Source of the DNA: Methylotuvimicrobium alcaliphilum 20Z
Lineage (GTDB): Bacteria > Pseudomonadota > Gammaproteobacteria > Methylococcales > Methylomonadaceae
Length of the DNA: 64,000 bases
Direction of reading: 5' to 3'
Assembly: GCF_000968535.2 (NCBI RefSeq)
Contig: NC_016112.1
Location: 4,588,001-4,652,000 of the forward strand
Shown here: piece after piece, positions 8,781 through 17,420 of the stretch
Numbering within the stretch: the first letter of the stretch is position 1
How the letters are laid out: every line of letters starts with the position of its first letter
The notes under the pieces: generated by a model
What the model was told of the DNA's origin: nothing
What the model saw: the letters and a program-made list of their open reading frames with translations, nothing else
Databases searched by the model: none
Program-made: the position numbers and the translations under genes

Positions 8781-8860
8781 ATTTTGTTCGAGAGCAAGGC
8801 GCGAAAACAGGCGCATAGCAAGCTATGTAACTGTTTTCGCAACGCAGCTATCGAACAAAA
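8781..8860. repeat. 80-bp imperfect palindrome between exbB and exbD
   Basis: Nested arms share one symmetry centre at about 8820.5: TTTTGTTCGA/TCGAACAAAA (8782-8791, 8851-8860), GCGAAAACAG/CTGTTTTCGC (8801-8810, 8831-8840) and CATAGC/GCTATG (8814-8819, 8822-8827). In RNA this would form a long hairpin in the only wide gap of the operon. No second copy was noticed in the window. Confidence 0.8.
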
Positions 8861-8924
8861 GAGCGAGTTAGCTTACCAGCAAATGTGGCCGCGCGAAGTA
8901 TAATTTGTTTCGATTCATGGCAAT

Positions 8925-9452
8925 CTATTCATAACGACCGATTTGACTGCGAAACCGGCGCTCGCCTGTGCGCGCCCGCCGAGTGAGATCGTAACCGACC
9001 GCGACGCCGAATAAACCCAACACCAATCCGGCCATCGTCGTGATCAGTGCCTGAGAGACCCCGCGCGCGACGATGCGTGGTTCGGCGCTACCGAACACGC
9101 GAATCAAATCGAAGGTTTCGACGATGCCGGTCACGGTGCCCAATAAACCCAGCATCGGCAGAATACCGGACAATGTTTTGATGAGCCGCAGATGGCGGCG
9201 CAGTAAAAAAGTGACTTCAGCAGTCTCGATGATCAACGCGGCACGCGAGCGCAAGACCGGAAGATTGTTTTCGATATAGGCGGGAAAGACACGCAGCAAA
9301 TACCAATAACGCTCCAAAACCAATGTCCACAATACGAGCGAAACGGCCAGCAGCGGCCACATGACAGGCCCGCCCATCGCGATCAAATCCTCGATGTGCT
9401 GTTCGGCGCGCTGCAGCGAAATGATCAGGCTTTCGATAATATCGCCGTTCAT
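8925..9452 (-). CDS. exbB: ExbB/TolQ/MotA-family proton channel
   Basis: A 175-residue MotA/TolQ/ExbB protein. A first membrane helix lies at about residues 31-53 (VMWPLLAVSLVLWTLVLERYWYLL). The conserved proton-channel core follows (GILPMLGLLGTVTGIVETFDLIRVFG and the helix GVSQALITTMAGLVLGLFGVAVGYDL). It forms the inner-membrane motor with ExbD. At 175 residues it resembles the short ExbB2 of Vibrio-type TonB2 systems rather than E. coli ExbB (about 244). It lies 19 nt downstream of the TtpC-like gene. Confidence 0.95.
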   Translation of the reverse strand: MNGDIIESLIISLQRAEQHIEDLIAMGGPVMWPLLAVSLVLWTLVLERYWYLLRVFPAYIENNLPVLRSRAALIIETAEVTFLLRRHLRLIKTLSGILPMLGLLGTVTGIVETFDLIRVFGSAEPRIVARGVSQALITTMAGLVLGLFGVAVGYDLTRRARTGERRFRSQIGRYE

Positions 9453-9471
9453 CGCTGTTTACCGTTAGGTT

Positions 9472-10635
9472 TTATTCGGCGGCATGCCGTTGCTCGAGAC
9501 GTAAAGCCAGAGCCGCCGCGACATGGGCTTCCAATAAATTGCCCAAATTTTGGCATCTGCCAAGCAACAAGCTATGGAATAACAAAATCGGAATCGCGGC
9601 TACCAGCCCCAGCACGGTTGTAACCAGCGCCTGCGAAATCCCCCCCGACATCAATTTCGGATCGCCCGAGCCATGCAGTGCAATGGCTTGAAAGGTTTCA
9701 ATCATGCCGGTGACGGTACCGAGCAAACCCAACATCGGAGCAATCGCCGCCACTAATTTCAAAAAGGCCAGGGCGCGCTCCAGTTTGATCCGCTCGCCGG
9801 TTAAGGCTTCCTCGACGGTCAAATACAAAGCCTCTTCATCGCATGCGGTCTCCTGTTCCAGCTTGGCGAGAACCCTACCCAAAGGGTTGTCGAGCCGCAA
9901 ATCGGTCGTTTGCAGTTGCTGTTTGATGCGTTTACCGACCAGGCTCAGATCCACGAAACGGTATCCGCTGAGCGCGTAAGCGAAGCCGGCCAGGAACACA
10001 ATCAAACAACCGACGATGCCGCCTTGGGCGATGCGTTCTTGCAAATTCGGAATTTGCACCAATAACTGCAAGGTCTGCCCGCCGGATGGGTCGAGCGCGA
10101 CCGGCGCCAGCGTATCGGCATTCACTTGCTGAAATCGGCGCGCCGAATTGAGCAGGCTCGACGCCGGTTGGCGCGGCAATTCGACCAATCGGTCGATCTC
10201 GGGCGAATACGCCAGATAACGCCCATCGGCGATGAAGCTGAAACCGCCGAGCCTTAGTACTTCCTTGTCGACGGCCTGACCGCTAGGTTCATAAACCGGC
10301 GCCTGAATAATAGACACACTCCCTAAGGCATCGAGTTGCTGCTGCAAACTGGCGAATAATGCCTTTAGATCGTTTGTGGCCGGTATCTGTTTGGAGTCGG
10401 CCAATTGTTTGAGCAAGGCCCTCTGCCGGGCGGCATCGCCGCCTAAAAAAAGCTGCTGGTATAAGGGCTTGAGGTCCGAAGCGCTTTCGCGAATCGCCGA
10501 AAACAATGCGGCCTTGGCCGCCAGCTCTTCGTCCAAACGGGTTTCCAATTCCGGCGGCGTCAATACGGCTTCGGTTTCGGCTTGGGCGAGTGGGACCAAA
10601 GCAAGCGCGAGGCATAAGACAAACCAAAACTTCAT
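9472..10635 (-). CDS. TtpC-like large ExbB-domain protein of a TonB2 system
   Basis: A 387-residue protein with a clear signal peptide (MKFWFVLCLALALVPLAQA), a periplasmic helical region (about residues 20-200), a transmembrane helix (GIVGCLIVFLAGFAYALSGY) and a C-terminal MotA/TolQ/ExbB domain (APMLGLLGTVTGMIETFQAI). This architecture matches TtpC, the extra ExbB-like component of the Vibrio TonB2 system. The ATG at 10635 is preferred because AGGAAG lies 8 nt upstream; an in-frame GTG at 10641 overlaps the stop of the preceding gene. Gene order TtpC-ExbB-ExbD-TonB matches the Vibrio cluster. Confidence 0.88.
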   Translation of the reverse strand: MKFWFVLCLALALVPLAQAETEAVLTPPELETRLDEELAAKAALFSAIRESASDLKPLYQQLFLGGDAARQRALLKQLADSKQIPATNDLKALFASLQQQLDALGSVSIIQAPVYEPSGQAVDKEVLRLGGFSFIADGRYLAYSPEIDRLVELPRQPASSLLNSARRFQQVNADTLAPVALDPSGGQTLQLLVQIPNLQERIAQGGIVGCLIVFLAGFAYALSGYRFVDLSLVGKRIKQQLQTTDLRLDNPLGRVLAKLEQETACDEEALYLTVEEALTGERIKLERALAFLKLVAAIAPMLGLLGTVTGMIETFQAIALHGSGDPKLMSGGISQALVTTVLGLVAAIPILLFHSLLLGRCQNLGNLLEAHVAAALALRLEQRHAAE

Positions 10636-10637
10636 AG

Positions 10638-11345
10638 TCACGGCTTCCTAGGTCCCGGCAGCGGCAGTTCGATCAATTGCGGCGGCTCCAATTTCCGCGC
10701 GGTGCGCAGCCCTTGAGTAATCGCTTCGTTGCCTTCCCCGGACAACCGCTGCCAACGGCGACTATCGTTAAGCCAAATGCCCGATTCGCGGCCATTGAGG
10801 GTTTGGTAATACAAAGCCAAGCGCCCGATGCTGAGGAAGTCCACCAAGCGCTCGTTTCCGTCGGTTTTCAGCAGAGCTCGATAGGCATCGATGGTCTTCG
10901 CATAATCGAGCTCGACCCGGTACGCTTCGACGACGCGCCGATATTGTTCCGGCAAATCGGCATCGGGATCGTTCAGCAAGATTTCCAGCCGGGCTATACG
11001 CTTTTGACGCTCTTCGAGTTGGAAGGGCGGACCCTGTTCGATACGCTGTTTCAATTCGGCAAGGGCGTTTTTGAGCTGTTCTCGTAACTCGGACTCGAAC
11101 CGTGACAATACATCAAGCAAAACGGCCTTATCTTCGGGCTCGCCAGACGGACTTATTTTCGTTTGTGCCGAGGCTTGCGCTTCCTTTTCGACTGGCTCGG
11201 CCGCATCAACGAACGGCATCAGTGAAATGAAAACGGTGATTGAAATCAATCGGAGGGGGAAATATGGCACTGCGAAATTTTCAAGAAACAACTGAAGAAA
11301 GAGAGATATGCTGGTCGAAGACTCTAGCAGGTGAAGGTCGATCAA
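10638..11345 (-). CDS. DUF3450-family periplasmic protein of the TonB2 operon
   Basis: A protein of up to 235 residues, consistent with DUF3450, the partner usually found next to TtpC-type TonB systems. The mature part is helical and coiled-coil (FESELREQLKNALAELKQRIEQG), with YRRVVEAYRVELDYAKTIDAYRA and a C-terminal RRWQRLSGEGNEAITQGLRTARK segment. A signal peptide (LRLISITVFISLMPFVDA) begins about 30 residues into the frame, so the true start is probably a non-ATG codon downstream of 11345, such as GTG 11270. The end overlaps the start region of the TtpC-like gene. Its role is unproven. Confidence 0.8.
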   Translation of the reverse strand: MIDLHLLESSTSISLFLQLFLENFAVPYFPLRLISITVFISLMPFVDAAEPVEKEAQASAQTKISPSGEPEDKAVLLDVLSRFESELREQLKNALAELKQRIEQGPPFQLEERQKRIARLEILLNDPDADLPEQYRRVVEAYRVELDYAKTIDAYRALLKTDGNERLVDFLSIGRLALYYQTLNGRESGIWLNDSRRWQRLSGEGNEAITQGLRTARKLEPPQLIELPLPGPRKP

Positions 11346-11425
11346 GGCAATGGGAAAAACTCCCGAAAAACACCCCTGTTAAATGGCCAATCTACCGTAT
11401 GGTTGGCAATGTCCTAGTCCGTGCC

Positions 11426-11462
11426 AAAAAATCGGATGCTATTGTAGCGACAATAGCATCCG
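11426..11462 (-). terminator. Rho-independent terminator of the PepSY gene
   Basis: A perfect 13-bp stem (11433-11445 with 11450-11462) and 4-nt loop AGCG. On the minus strand it is followed by a run of six T (complement of AAAAAA around 11425-11431). It lies just after the PepSY gene and upstream of the TonB operon. Confidence 0.85.
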
Positions 11463-11480
11463 TAATTACGACTCGCCTTA

Positions 11481-11993
11481 TCAATCCAAGCCGATTTGAT
11501 AGACCACTTCTTCCGGGTCGCTGAGCTTGCCGTTGATTGCATCGACTTCAACTTCAAGCAGCTTGCCGTCGGCGGTTTTGATATCGAACTCATAGGCAAC
11601 GCCGCCGTCCGCTTCGATTTCATATTCGATTTTCATGACGCTGCCCGGATACTTGTCCAATGCCGTTTTTAACGCCGCATCCAATCTGACTTTAGCCTTC
11701 GACGTAAATTCCGGATCGTCGGCCGCAACTTCGCGCTCGGTTTCGGTTATTTTACCGCTTGCGGCATCGCATTCGACTTCCCAATGCTTACCATCCTTGC
11801 CGTGGATATCCAATTCATACTGAGGCTTACCGTCTTCGATTTCGGCCCGCATTGATACTATATCCCCAGGATGAGCATCGAGCGCCGATTTCACGCAACT
11901 ATCGACAGGTCCTTTGTGATGTTCGAATTGCGCATAAGCAGCCGGAGCAAAAAACAACGGTGCCAACAACGCAATTATCATTTTCTTGTTCAT
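11481..11993 (-). CDS. Exported protein with two PepSY-like domains
   Basis: A 170-residue protein starting MNKKMIIALLAPLFF, with AAGGAG 7-8 nt upstream. A signal peptide ends at AYA-QF. The mature part has two tandem PepSY-like units, each a helix (SALDAHPGDIVSMRAEI; ALKTALDKYPGSVMKIEYEI) followed by a beta segment (KPQYELDIHGKDGKHWEVECDA; VAYEFDIKTADGKLLEVEVD). PepSY modules are periplasmic and are often associated with protease inhibition or metal handling; the specific role here is unknown. It is a single-gene unit with its own terminator. The IS3 element lies about 70 bp upstream of its start, so its promoter region is close to the insertion. Confidence 0.85.
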   Translation of the reverse strand: MNKKMIIALLAPLFFAPAAYAQFEHHKGPVDSCVKSALDAHPGDIVSMRAEIEDGKPQYELDIHGKDGKHWEVECDAASGKITETEREVAADDPEFTSKAKVRLDAALKTALDKYPGSVMKIEYEIEADGGVAYEFDIKTADGKLLEVEVDAINGKLSDPEEVVYQIGLD

Positions 11994-12033
11994 AATCATT
12001 CTCCTTGTCATATGGACGAGTTCTTTATAAACA

Positions 12034-12065
12034 TATACCTTTCATACTTCAAATTTCGGCAGTGC
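12034..12065. repeat. RptA copy 3, left fragment, split by the IS3 element
   Basis: The RptA end TATACCTTTC through CGGCAGTGC stops abruptly at the IS. The rest of the copy resumes at 13697 with GTGCCTGAGGAG. GTGC is present on both sides, consistent with a 4-bp target duplication. Confidence 0.75.
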
Positions 12066-12122
12066 GGTATATGTCAATGATTTTGAGACACCCATAATAA
12101 AAAATTAGTGTAGATTGTGAGT

Positions 12123-13136
12123 TTAGTTTTCCTGGTCGAGAGCCTCATTTGCCGTCCGTGAAGGGGGCGGGTTAATCCAAGCGGCTTCAGGTACGGCTTG
12201 GGCATGGGGTTGGCGGTTTTTGAAGCGTTCCGGATTGCGCTCGAATGCGGCATGCAGGACTTGCGTGCGCTGCGTAACTATCTCGACGGCTTGGCCGCTG
12301 TGAACGCTGGCCGGGGTTAACAGTGCAATGCCGGAGTGATAGTGGTCATGGTTGTACCAGTCGAAGAACGTTCCGCAAAAGCTTCTGGCATCTTCGATAG
12401 CGCCGAATTGAGCCGGAAAGCCCGGTCGGTATTTCAAGGTCTTGAACTGCGCCTCGGAATACGGGTTGTCGTTGGAGACATGGGGCCGTGAATGGGTTTT
12501 GGTCACGCCCAGGTCAGCCAGCAGTTGCTCGACGCCTTTGGAGGTCATACTGCTGCCGCGGTCGGCGTGAATAGTCAATTGGCCTTCACGGATAGTTTGC
12601 CGAGTACAGCTTTCGCCAATCAGTCGCTTAGCCAGCTCGGTGGATTCGCGGTGCGCTACCATCCAGCCGACCACGCAGCGGCTGAAAATGTCGATAATGA
12701 CGTAGAGGTAGAAATACGTCCATTTGGCCGGGCCTTTGAGTTTGGTGATATCCCATGACCATACTTGGTTGGGCGCAGTGGCGAGTAACTCGGGCTTGGT
12801 GTAGTTGGGACGACGAAGCTGGTTGCGGCGCTCGCGCACTTCCTGGTGGCGCACCAGGATGCGATAGAGGGTGCTGATGGAGCACAGGTAAACGCCCTCG
12901 TCGAGCAGCGCCGCATAGACCTGATAAGGCGAGCAATCCATGAAACGCTCGCTGTGCAGATGCGCCAGGACGTGTAGCTCTTCGTCCGTACTCAGTGCCA
13001 GCGGCGGGCGCGGACGTTCGACCGGCCACGAAGAGCGATCTTGTTGTGCGCGATAAAACGAGGCACGGTTGAAGTTGAGCGCCTCGCAGGCGGCCTTAAC
13101 GCCAACCTCACGGCTGAGTTCAAGCGTGGCCTTCAT
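12123..13136 (-). CDS. IS3-family transposase OrfB (DDE integrase core)
   Basis: A 337-residue rve-type transposase. The DDE residues can be seen in WSWDITKLKGPAKWTYFYLY (first Asp), IHADRGSSMTSKGVEQL (second Asp) and NPYSEAQFKTLKYRPGFP (Glu). An N-terminal HTH_21-like region (ASFYRAQQD) precedes them. The ATG at 13136 overlaps the OrfA stop in an ATGA arrangement, favouring translational coupling. The frame itself extends upstream to 13232, so a -1 frameshift fusion with OrfA is also possible. No interruption is visible. Confidence 0.93.
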   Translation of the reverse strand: MKATLELSREVGVKAACEALNFNRASFYRAQQDRSSWPVERPRPPLALSTDEELHVLAHLHSERFMDCSPYQVYAALLDEGVYLCSISTLYRILVRHQEVRERRNQLRRPNYTKPELLATAPNQVWSWDITKLKGPAKWTYFYLYVIIDIFSRCVVGWMVAHRESTELAKRLIGESCTRQTIREGQLTIHADRGSSMTSKGVEQLLADLGVTKTHSRPHVSNDNPYSEAQFKTLKYRPGFPAQFGAIEDARSFCGTFFDWYNHDHYHSGIALLTPASVHSGQAVEIVTQRTQVLHAAFERNPERFKNRQPHAQAVPEAAWINPPPSRTANEALDQEN

Positions 13137-13627
13137 GATGCTCTCCCGGTGTGGGCTGGAATCTCGCACAAGCCCAGCAGTTGCGAAAGTTTTTTTTGGA
13201 CATCGATGATAGCCTCCGCCTGTGTTAGGCATGCCTGCAAACGCTGAATTTCGGCTTGCAGACGAGCATTTTCAGCGGCTAACGGATTCTTGTCCGAAGG
13301 TTTGCGGCCACGCGGCTTGGATAGACCGGCGCGGATGGCCTGCTCACGTTCGCTGCGCCATTTGCTGAGATGTGAGGAATATAATCCCTCTGTGCGCAGC
13401 AACTTGCCGATGCAGCCCGGTTCGCTACACGCATCAGCCTGGGTCAAGATGCGCTCTTTGTATTCGGCGGTAAACGTCCGGCGGGCGGCCTTTTCAAGCA
13501 CTTCGCTGGTGATGCGGGAAGGTTCCGCGGCGAACGCGGAGGACACTTCAGCCGCCCTACGGGCGTCTTGCGTGTCCTCCGCGTTCGCCGCGGCATGAGG
13601 AATAGCTTGTACGGTTGTGTCAGTCAT
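13133..13627 (-). CDS. IS3-family transposase OrfA (HTH, leucine zipper)
   Basis: A 164-residue OrfA with an HTH region (RRTFTAEYKERILTQADAC, SHLSKWRSEREQAIRAG) and a C-terminal leucine-zipper coiled coil (ENARLQAEIQRLQACLTQ) for multimerisation. It is longer than the usual OrfA of about 90-110 residues because of an N-terminal extension of about 45 residues. Part of that extension is encoded by a perfect 22-bp inverted repeat (13525-13546 with 13572-13593). It overlaps OrfB by 4 nt. Confidence 0.9.
   Translation of the reverse strand: MTDTTVQAIPHAAANAEDTQDARRAAEVSSAFAAEPSRITSEVLEKAARRTFTAEYKERILTQADACSEPGCIGKLLRTEGLYSSHLSKWRSEREQAIRAGLSKPRGRKPSDKNPLAAENARLQAEIQRLQACLTQAEAIIDVQKKLSQLLGLCEIPAHTGRAS
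13525..13593. repeat. Perfect 22-bp inverted repeat inside transposase OrfA
   Basis: Two 22-bp GC-rich arms (13525-13546 and 13572-13593, beginning CCGCGGCGAACG) are exact reverse complements around a 25-nt spacer. The hairpin lies 34 nt after the OrfA start codon, within coding sequence. Confidence 0.85.
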
Positions 13628-13696
13628 GAGATTTTCTCCGAAAATGTTCCCTAATTAATGCATGGGGCGGTGTCTCAGGTATATTGACACAGAGGG

Positions 13697-13828
13697 GTGC
13701 CTGAGGAGACACCGGGGTGTACGGCAAAGGCTTTGCCAGCATGGAGCTGGCATAGAGCCTACAGGGATGTATTCACGGCGTCCTTTGACGGACACCCCGG
13801 TGCCGAATTTTGATCTACGATGAGTATA
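13697..13828. repeat. RptA copy 3, right fragment
   Basis: It resumes with GTGCCTGAGGAG directly after the IS and runs through the RptA core (GGCTTTGCCAGCATGGAGCTGG, in part) to the end CGAATTTTGATCTACGATGA and GTATA. It ends about 180 bp upstream of rpe and may carry or disturb its promoter. Confidence 0.75.
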
Positions 13829-14006
13829 AAAGAACTACGACTCGATTATAGTCCTCGTCTATCCGACTCTACAATAGCTCCAGAGTTGTTTTTTGAACTT
13901 AAACTTGATATCGCTTGCGTCACTGAATACACTTATAAATCAATGCGGGATCAATTAATAAAAAAAGACTATAATCGCTTGTTTTGTTTTAATCGAGGAT
14001 AAAAAA

Positions 14007-14678
14007 ATGGCCCAAAACTGGATAGCTCCTTCCATTCTCTCTGCCGATTTCGCTCGCTTAGGCGAAGAAGTCGATAACGTTTTAGCGGCCGGTGCCGATG
14101 TTGTCCATTTTGACGTCATGGACAATCATTTCGTACCCAATTTAACGATCGGCCCATTGGTTTGCGAAGCATTAAGAAATCATGGCGTTACCGCTCCAAT
14201 CGACGTACATTTGATGATCGATCCGGTCGATCGAATCATCCCGGACTTCGCCAAAGCCGGCGCCAGCTATATTACCTTCCATCCTGAAGCTTCGGTTCAT
14301 CTGGATAGAACCTTGCAATTGATCAAAGACCAAGGTTGTAAAGCCGGCTTGGTATTCAACCCGTCGACTTCGCTGCATTATCTGGATCATGTGATGGATA
14401 AACTCGACATGATTTTATTGATGTCGGTCAACCCGGGCTTCGGCGGACAATCGTTTCTGCCGTCGGCATTAACCAAACTGCGCGATGCAAGAAAACGAAT
14501 CGATGAAAGCGGTTTCGATATTCGTTTGGAAATCGACGGCGGCGTCAAAGTCGACAATATTCGTGAAATCAAAGCGGCGGGCGCCGATACCTTCGTTGCC
14601 GGTTCGGCGATTTTCGGCAAACCGGACTACAAAGCAGTCATCGACCAAATGCGCGCGGAAATTGCAAAAGCCGAGTAA
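14007..14678 (+). CDS. rpe: Ribulose-phosphate 3-epimerase
   Basis: A 223-residue TIM-barrel enzyme interconverting ribulose 5-phosphate and xylulose 5-phosphate in the pentose phosphate pathway (and the ribulose monophosphate cycle, if this is a methylotroph). The metal-binding residues are present: His34 and Asp36 ([14 protein letters not shown]), His68 (DVHLM) and Asp177 (LEIDGGV). The phosphate-binding NPGFGGQSF loop (residues 142-150) is intact. Its length is normal. The ATG has AGGAT about 7 nt upstream. It is not followed by gph or trpE as in many proteobacteria; it converges on the glucan phosphorylase. An RptA end lies about 180 bp upstream. Confidence 0.97.
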   Translation: MAQNWIAPSILSADFARLGEEVDNVLAAGADVVHFDVMDNHFVPNLTIGPLVCEALRNHGVTAPIDVHLMIDPVDRIIPDFAKAGASYITFHPEASVHLDRTLQLIKDQGCKAGLVFNPSTSLHYLDHVMDKLDMILLMSVNPGFGGQSFLPSALTKLRDARKRIDESGFDIRLEIDGGVKVDNIREIKAAGADTFVAGSAIFGKPDYKAVIDQMRAEIAKAE

Positions 14679-14725
14679 AAACGACTTTTTTGTAAATCTC
14701 TACTGCAAGCGAGGCAAGATTTAAT

Positions 14726-17257
14726 TTACCCTTGTCGCGCTTGCACCCAGTAAATCTGATTGGCTTCCAACGGCAAACTGCAATCCGGATTGCTAGGTCT
14801 AATTCTCGGCGTATAATCGCTTATCGGCCTAGTTTTCGGTATCGTCGCGCTATAGATATAACCGTTTATCGCGCCGGCCAACACTTGTTCTATCGCCATC
14901 GAATGAATCTCAAATCGTCCTTCGCCTGAAGGTTCCGCGAATAATTCCACACAAACATCTTCCTCGCTAAGCTCCCCAAGATAAACCTGCATACTGAACG
15001 CGTAGTCGTTCTCCCGGGTTTCCGTCACTACATTATCGACATGGATTTTAGCCCAAAGATCATCGATGCGTTTCAACCATTCGATCAACTGCTTACCCGG
15101 CTGCATATTTCCGTCCAACCTTTTGCAATAGCTTTCGGCTAGAGGTAAATAAAACTTGGACGTATACTCCCTGACCATGCGATTGGCCGAAAAATAAGGC
15201 GTCAGCGTCGCCATGCTTTCCCGCATGATAGCTAACCAGCGGCGCGGCAAGCCTTGTTGATCACGCTCATAAAACATCGGCACAATTTCCTGTTCAAGCA
15301 GGCGGTAAAGTATCTCGGCTTGTTCATGATCGGCTTGCTCGACCTCTTGCCCGTTCAATGACCAGCCGACTTCGGGGCGATACGCTTCCGCCCACCAGCC
15401 GTCGAGTTCGGATAGATTCAAGCCGCCGTTAACCAGAATTTTCATGCCGCTAGTCCCGCAAGCCTCCCAAGGACGTCTTGGCGTGTTGATCCAAAGGTCG
15501 ACCCCTTGAACCAAATATTCGGCGGTAATCATATCGTAATCGCTCAAAAAAATTGCACGCTCCCTGATTTCAGGCCGACGGATAAATTCATGCCAAGCTC
15601 GAATCAATACTTGACCGGGCAAATCGGCCGGGTGAGCTTTACCCGAGATAACCAATTGTACCGGACGATTGGGATTGGTTAGTATCGCAGCCAAACGATC
15701 GGGATCGGTCAACAGCAGGTTAGGGCGCTTATAGGTTGCAAACCGACGGGCAAAGCCGATAATCATGACATTAGGGTCGAACAAGCGAAGCACTTGATCT
15801 TTACGCTCGGTTTTCGAGATATTGCCTTGAACATCGAGTTCCCGGTTGTATTCATCCCGGACGAACTCGACCAAGCATTTTCGGTTTTGCGCACGCAGAT
15901 TCCATAACTGCTCATCCGTAACCTGCTGGAATTGTTCCGGCAAATCGCCGTATTCGCAAACCCAGCGGTTTTTACCGCACAAACCGGTCCATAACTCGTC
16001 GGCTTCCTGCGAATCCCATGCCGGAACATAGACGCCATTAGTGATATGGTCGATCGGTATTTCTTCCGCCGGCCAATTCGGAAACAAAGGGCTGAAAATA
16101 CGCCGACTGACCTCACCATGCAAACGGCTCACCCCATTAACCGCGGCGCTGCCGTGAATAGCCAGATAAGCCATGTTGAACGATTTATCGTAGGTTTTTA
16201 AATCCGGATTGCGGCCGAGATTCAATAAAGTTTCGATATCGATATCGAGTTTTTGCGCATAATTGCCGAGCCGTTTTCCAATCAATTCCGGACTGAAACG
16301 ATCGAAGCCGGCTTCGACCGGCGTATGCGTGGTAAACAGATTACCGGCCCGCGTAATGGTCAGCGCGGTTTTAAAATCCAGCCCGGTTTCTTTCATTAAA
16401 TCGCGAGCTCGCTCCAGTACTAAAAATGCCGCGTGACCCTCATTCAAATGGCAAACTTCAGGCTTGATGCCTAAAGCTCTCAACACTCGCCAGCCACCGA
16501 TGCCCAATAAAATTTCTTGAGCCAAACGGATTTCGAGTCCGCCGCCGTACAACTCGCTGGTAATACAACGATCGACCGGATGATTAACCGGATCGTTACT
16601 ATCCAATAGATAAAGCGTAATTCGACCGATTTGCGCTTGCCACACTCTGATCCACAATTTCGACGGCGTATTGAGTTTTATCCGAAGCCATTCGCCGTTA
16701 TCCTTGCGTACAGGGCAAATCGGTAAATCGCCGGTATCGGCATTGGGATAGAGCGCGATCTGATTGCCGTCATCGTCGAAAGCCTGACGAAAATAGCCGT
16801 TTTGATACAACAAGCCAACGCCCACGAGGGGGATGCCCAAATCATTGGCGGCTTTTAGATGATCGCCGGCCAATAAACCCAGGCCGCCGGAATAAATCGG
16901 CAAAGCTTCGCTAAGGCCGAACTCCATGCTGAAATAGGCAATTTGCGCTAGCTTAGTGCTTTGTTCGAGTTCGTTCTGGTACCAACGGGGTTCGGCCAGC
17001 GAGGCACGATGCTCGGCCACGATGCTTTGCAGTTTTCGGCAAAATTCTTCATTATCGGCGAGCTCTTGCAACAAGTTTGCCGAACAGGCTTGCAACACTA
17101 GCCATGGATTACGGGATTGCTCCCATAAGGAGCTATTCAATCGATGCCAGATTTCGTCGGCCCGGTGACTCCAGGAAAAATTACAATCCAGCGCCAATTC
17201 GGATAAGCCATCCAGTTTTTGACTCAATTCGGGCGTAAAAAAACGAGGTGCGGTCAT
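14726..17257 (-). CDS. glgP: Alpha-glucan (glycogen) phosphorylase, DUF3417-containing type
   Basis: An 843-residue GT35 phosphorylase releasing glucose 1-phosphate from glycogen or maltodextrins. It has an N-terminal DUF3417 region (about residues 1-110, with NFSWSHRADEIWHRL), then the catalytic core with YFSMEFGLSEALPIYSGGLG, the HLNEGHAAF segment, and the pyridoxal-phosphate lysine in EACGTSGMKILVNGGLN. It belongs to the TIGR02094-type subfamily, distinct from E. coli GlgP/MalP. Its length is typical. No glycogen-synthesis genes adjoin it, so it is a stand-alone unit convergent with rpe. Confidence 0.95.
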   Translation of the reverse strand: MTAPRFFTPELSQKLDGLSELALDCNFSWSHRADEIWHRLNSSLWEQSRNPWLVLQACSANLLQELADNEEFCRKLQSIVAEHRASLAEPRWYQNELEQSTKLAQIAYFSMEFGLSEALPIYSGGLGLLAGDHLKAANDLGIPLVGVGLLYQNGYFRQAFDDDGNQIALYPNADTGDLPICPVRKDNGEWLRIKLNTPSKLWIRVWQAQIGRITLYLLDSNDPVNHPVDRCITSELYGGGLEIRLAQEILLGIGGWRVLRALGIKPEVCHLNEGHAAFLVLERARDLMKETGLDFKTALTITRAGNLFTTHTPVEAGFDRFSPELIGKRLGNYAQKLDIDIETLLNLGRNPDLKTYDKSFNMAYLAIHGSAAVNGVSRLHGEVSRRIFSPLFPNWPAEEIPIDHITNGVYVPAWDSQEADELWTGLCGKNRWVCEYGDLPEQFQQVTDEQLWNLRAQNRKCLVEFVRDEYNRELDVQGNISKTERKDQVLRLFDPNVMIIGFARRFATYKRPNLLLTDPDRLAAILTNPNRPVQLVISGKAHPADLPGQVLIRAWHEFIRRPEIRERAIFLSDYDMITAEYLVQGVDLWINTPRRPWEACGTSGMKILVNGGLNLSELDGWWAEAYRPEVGWSLNGQEVEQADHEQAEILYRLLEQEIVPMFYERDQQGLPRRWLAIMRESMATLTPYFSANRMVREYTSKFYLPLAESYCKRLDGNMQPGKQLIEWLKRIDDLWAKIHVDNVVTETRENDYAFSMQVYLGELSEEDVCVELFAEPSGEGRFEIHSMAIEQVLAGAINGYIYSATIPKTRPISDYTPRIRPSNPDCSLPLEANQIYWVQARQG

Positions 17258-17420
17258 CAGCCTTCTCCTGTAAAAATACGACTATGCCCTTAGCAAACCG
17301 AGTTTCGTAATGCGATGAGCATAAAGCAGCGGCACAATATATATAATCTTAAATTCGGCAGGTCATCCATGAAGTTCATGAAGTATTTCAGGAGATTACC
17401 TAAGCAGGTTCGCCAATCTT

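Larger units (their letters stand above)
12066..13696 (-). mobile_element. IS3-family insertion sequence
   Basis: About 1.63 kb encoding OrfA and OrfB on the minus strand. The inverted repeats are TGTCAAT...TGAGACACC at 12072-12093 and their counterpart ending at 13689, with shared blocks TGTCAAT and TGAGACACC. The limits given assume a GTGC target duplication (12062-12065 and 13697-13700); if the TG...CA tips are the true ends, the element is 12072-13689. It has inserted inside an RptA repeat. Both ORFs are intact. Confidence 0.85.

Noticed and set aside
13820-14002. 60-codon frame starting in an RptA end just before rpe
   Set aside because: Starts with the repeat ATG, has no Shine-Dalgarno sequence or domain, and ends immediately before rpe; more likely leader sequence. 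A short leader peptide cannot be excluded.
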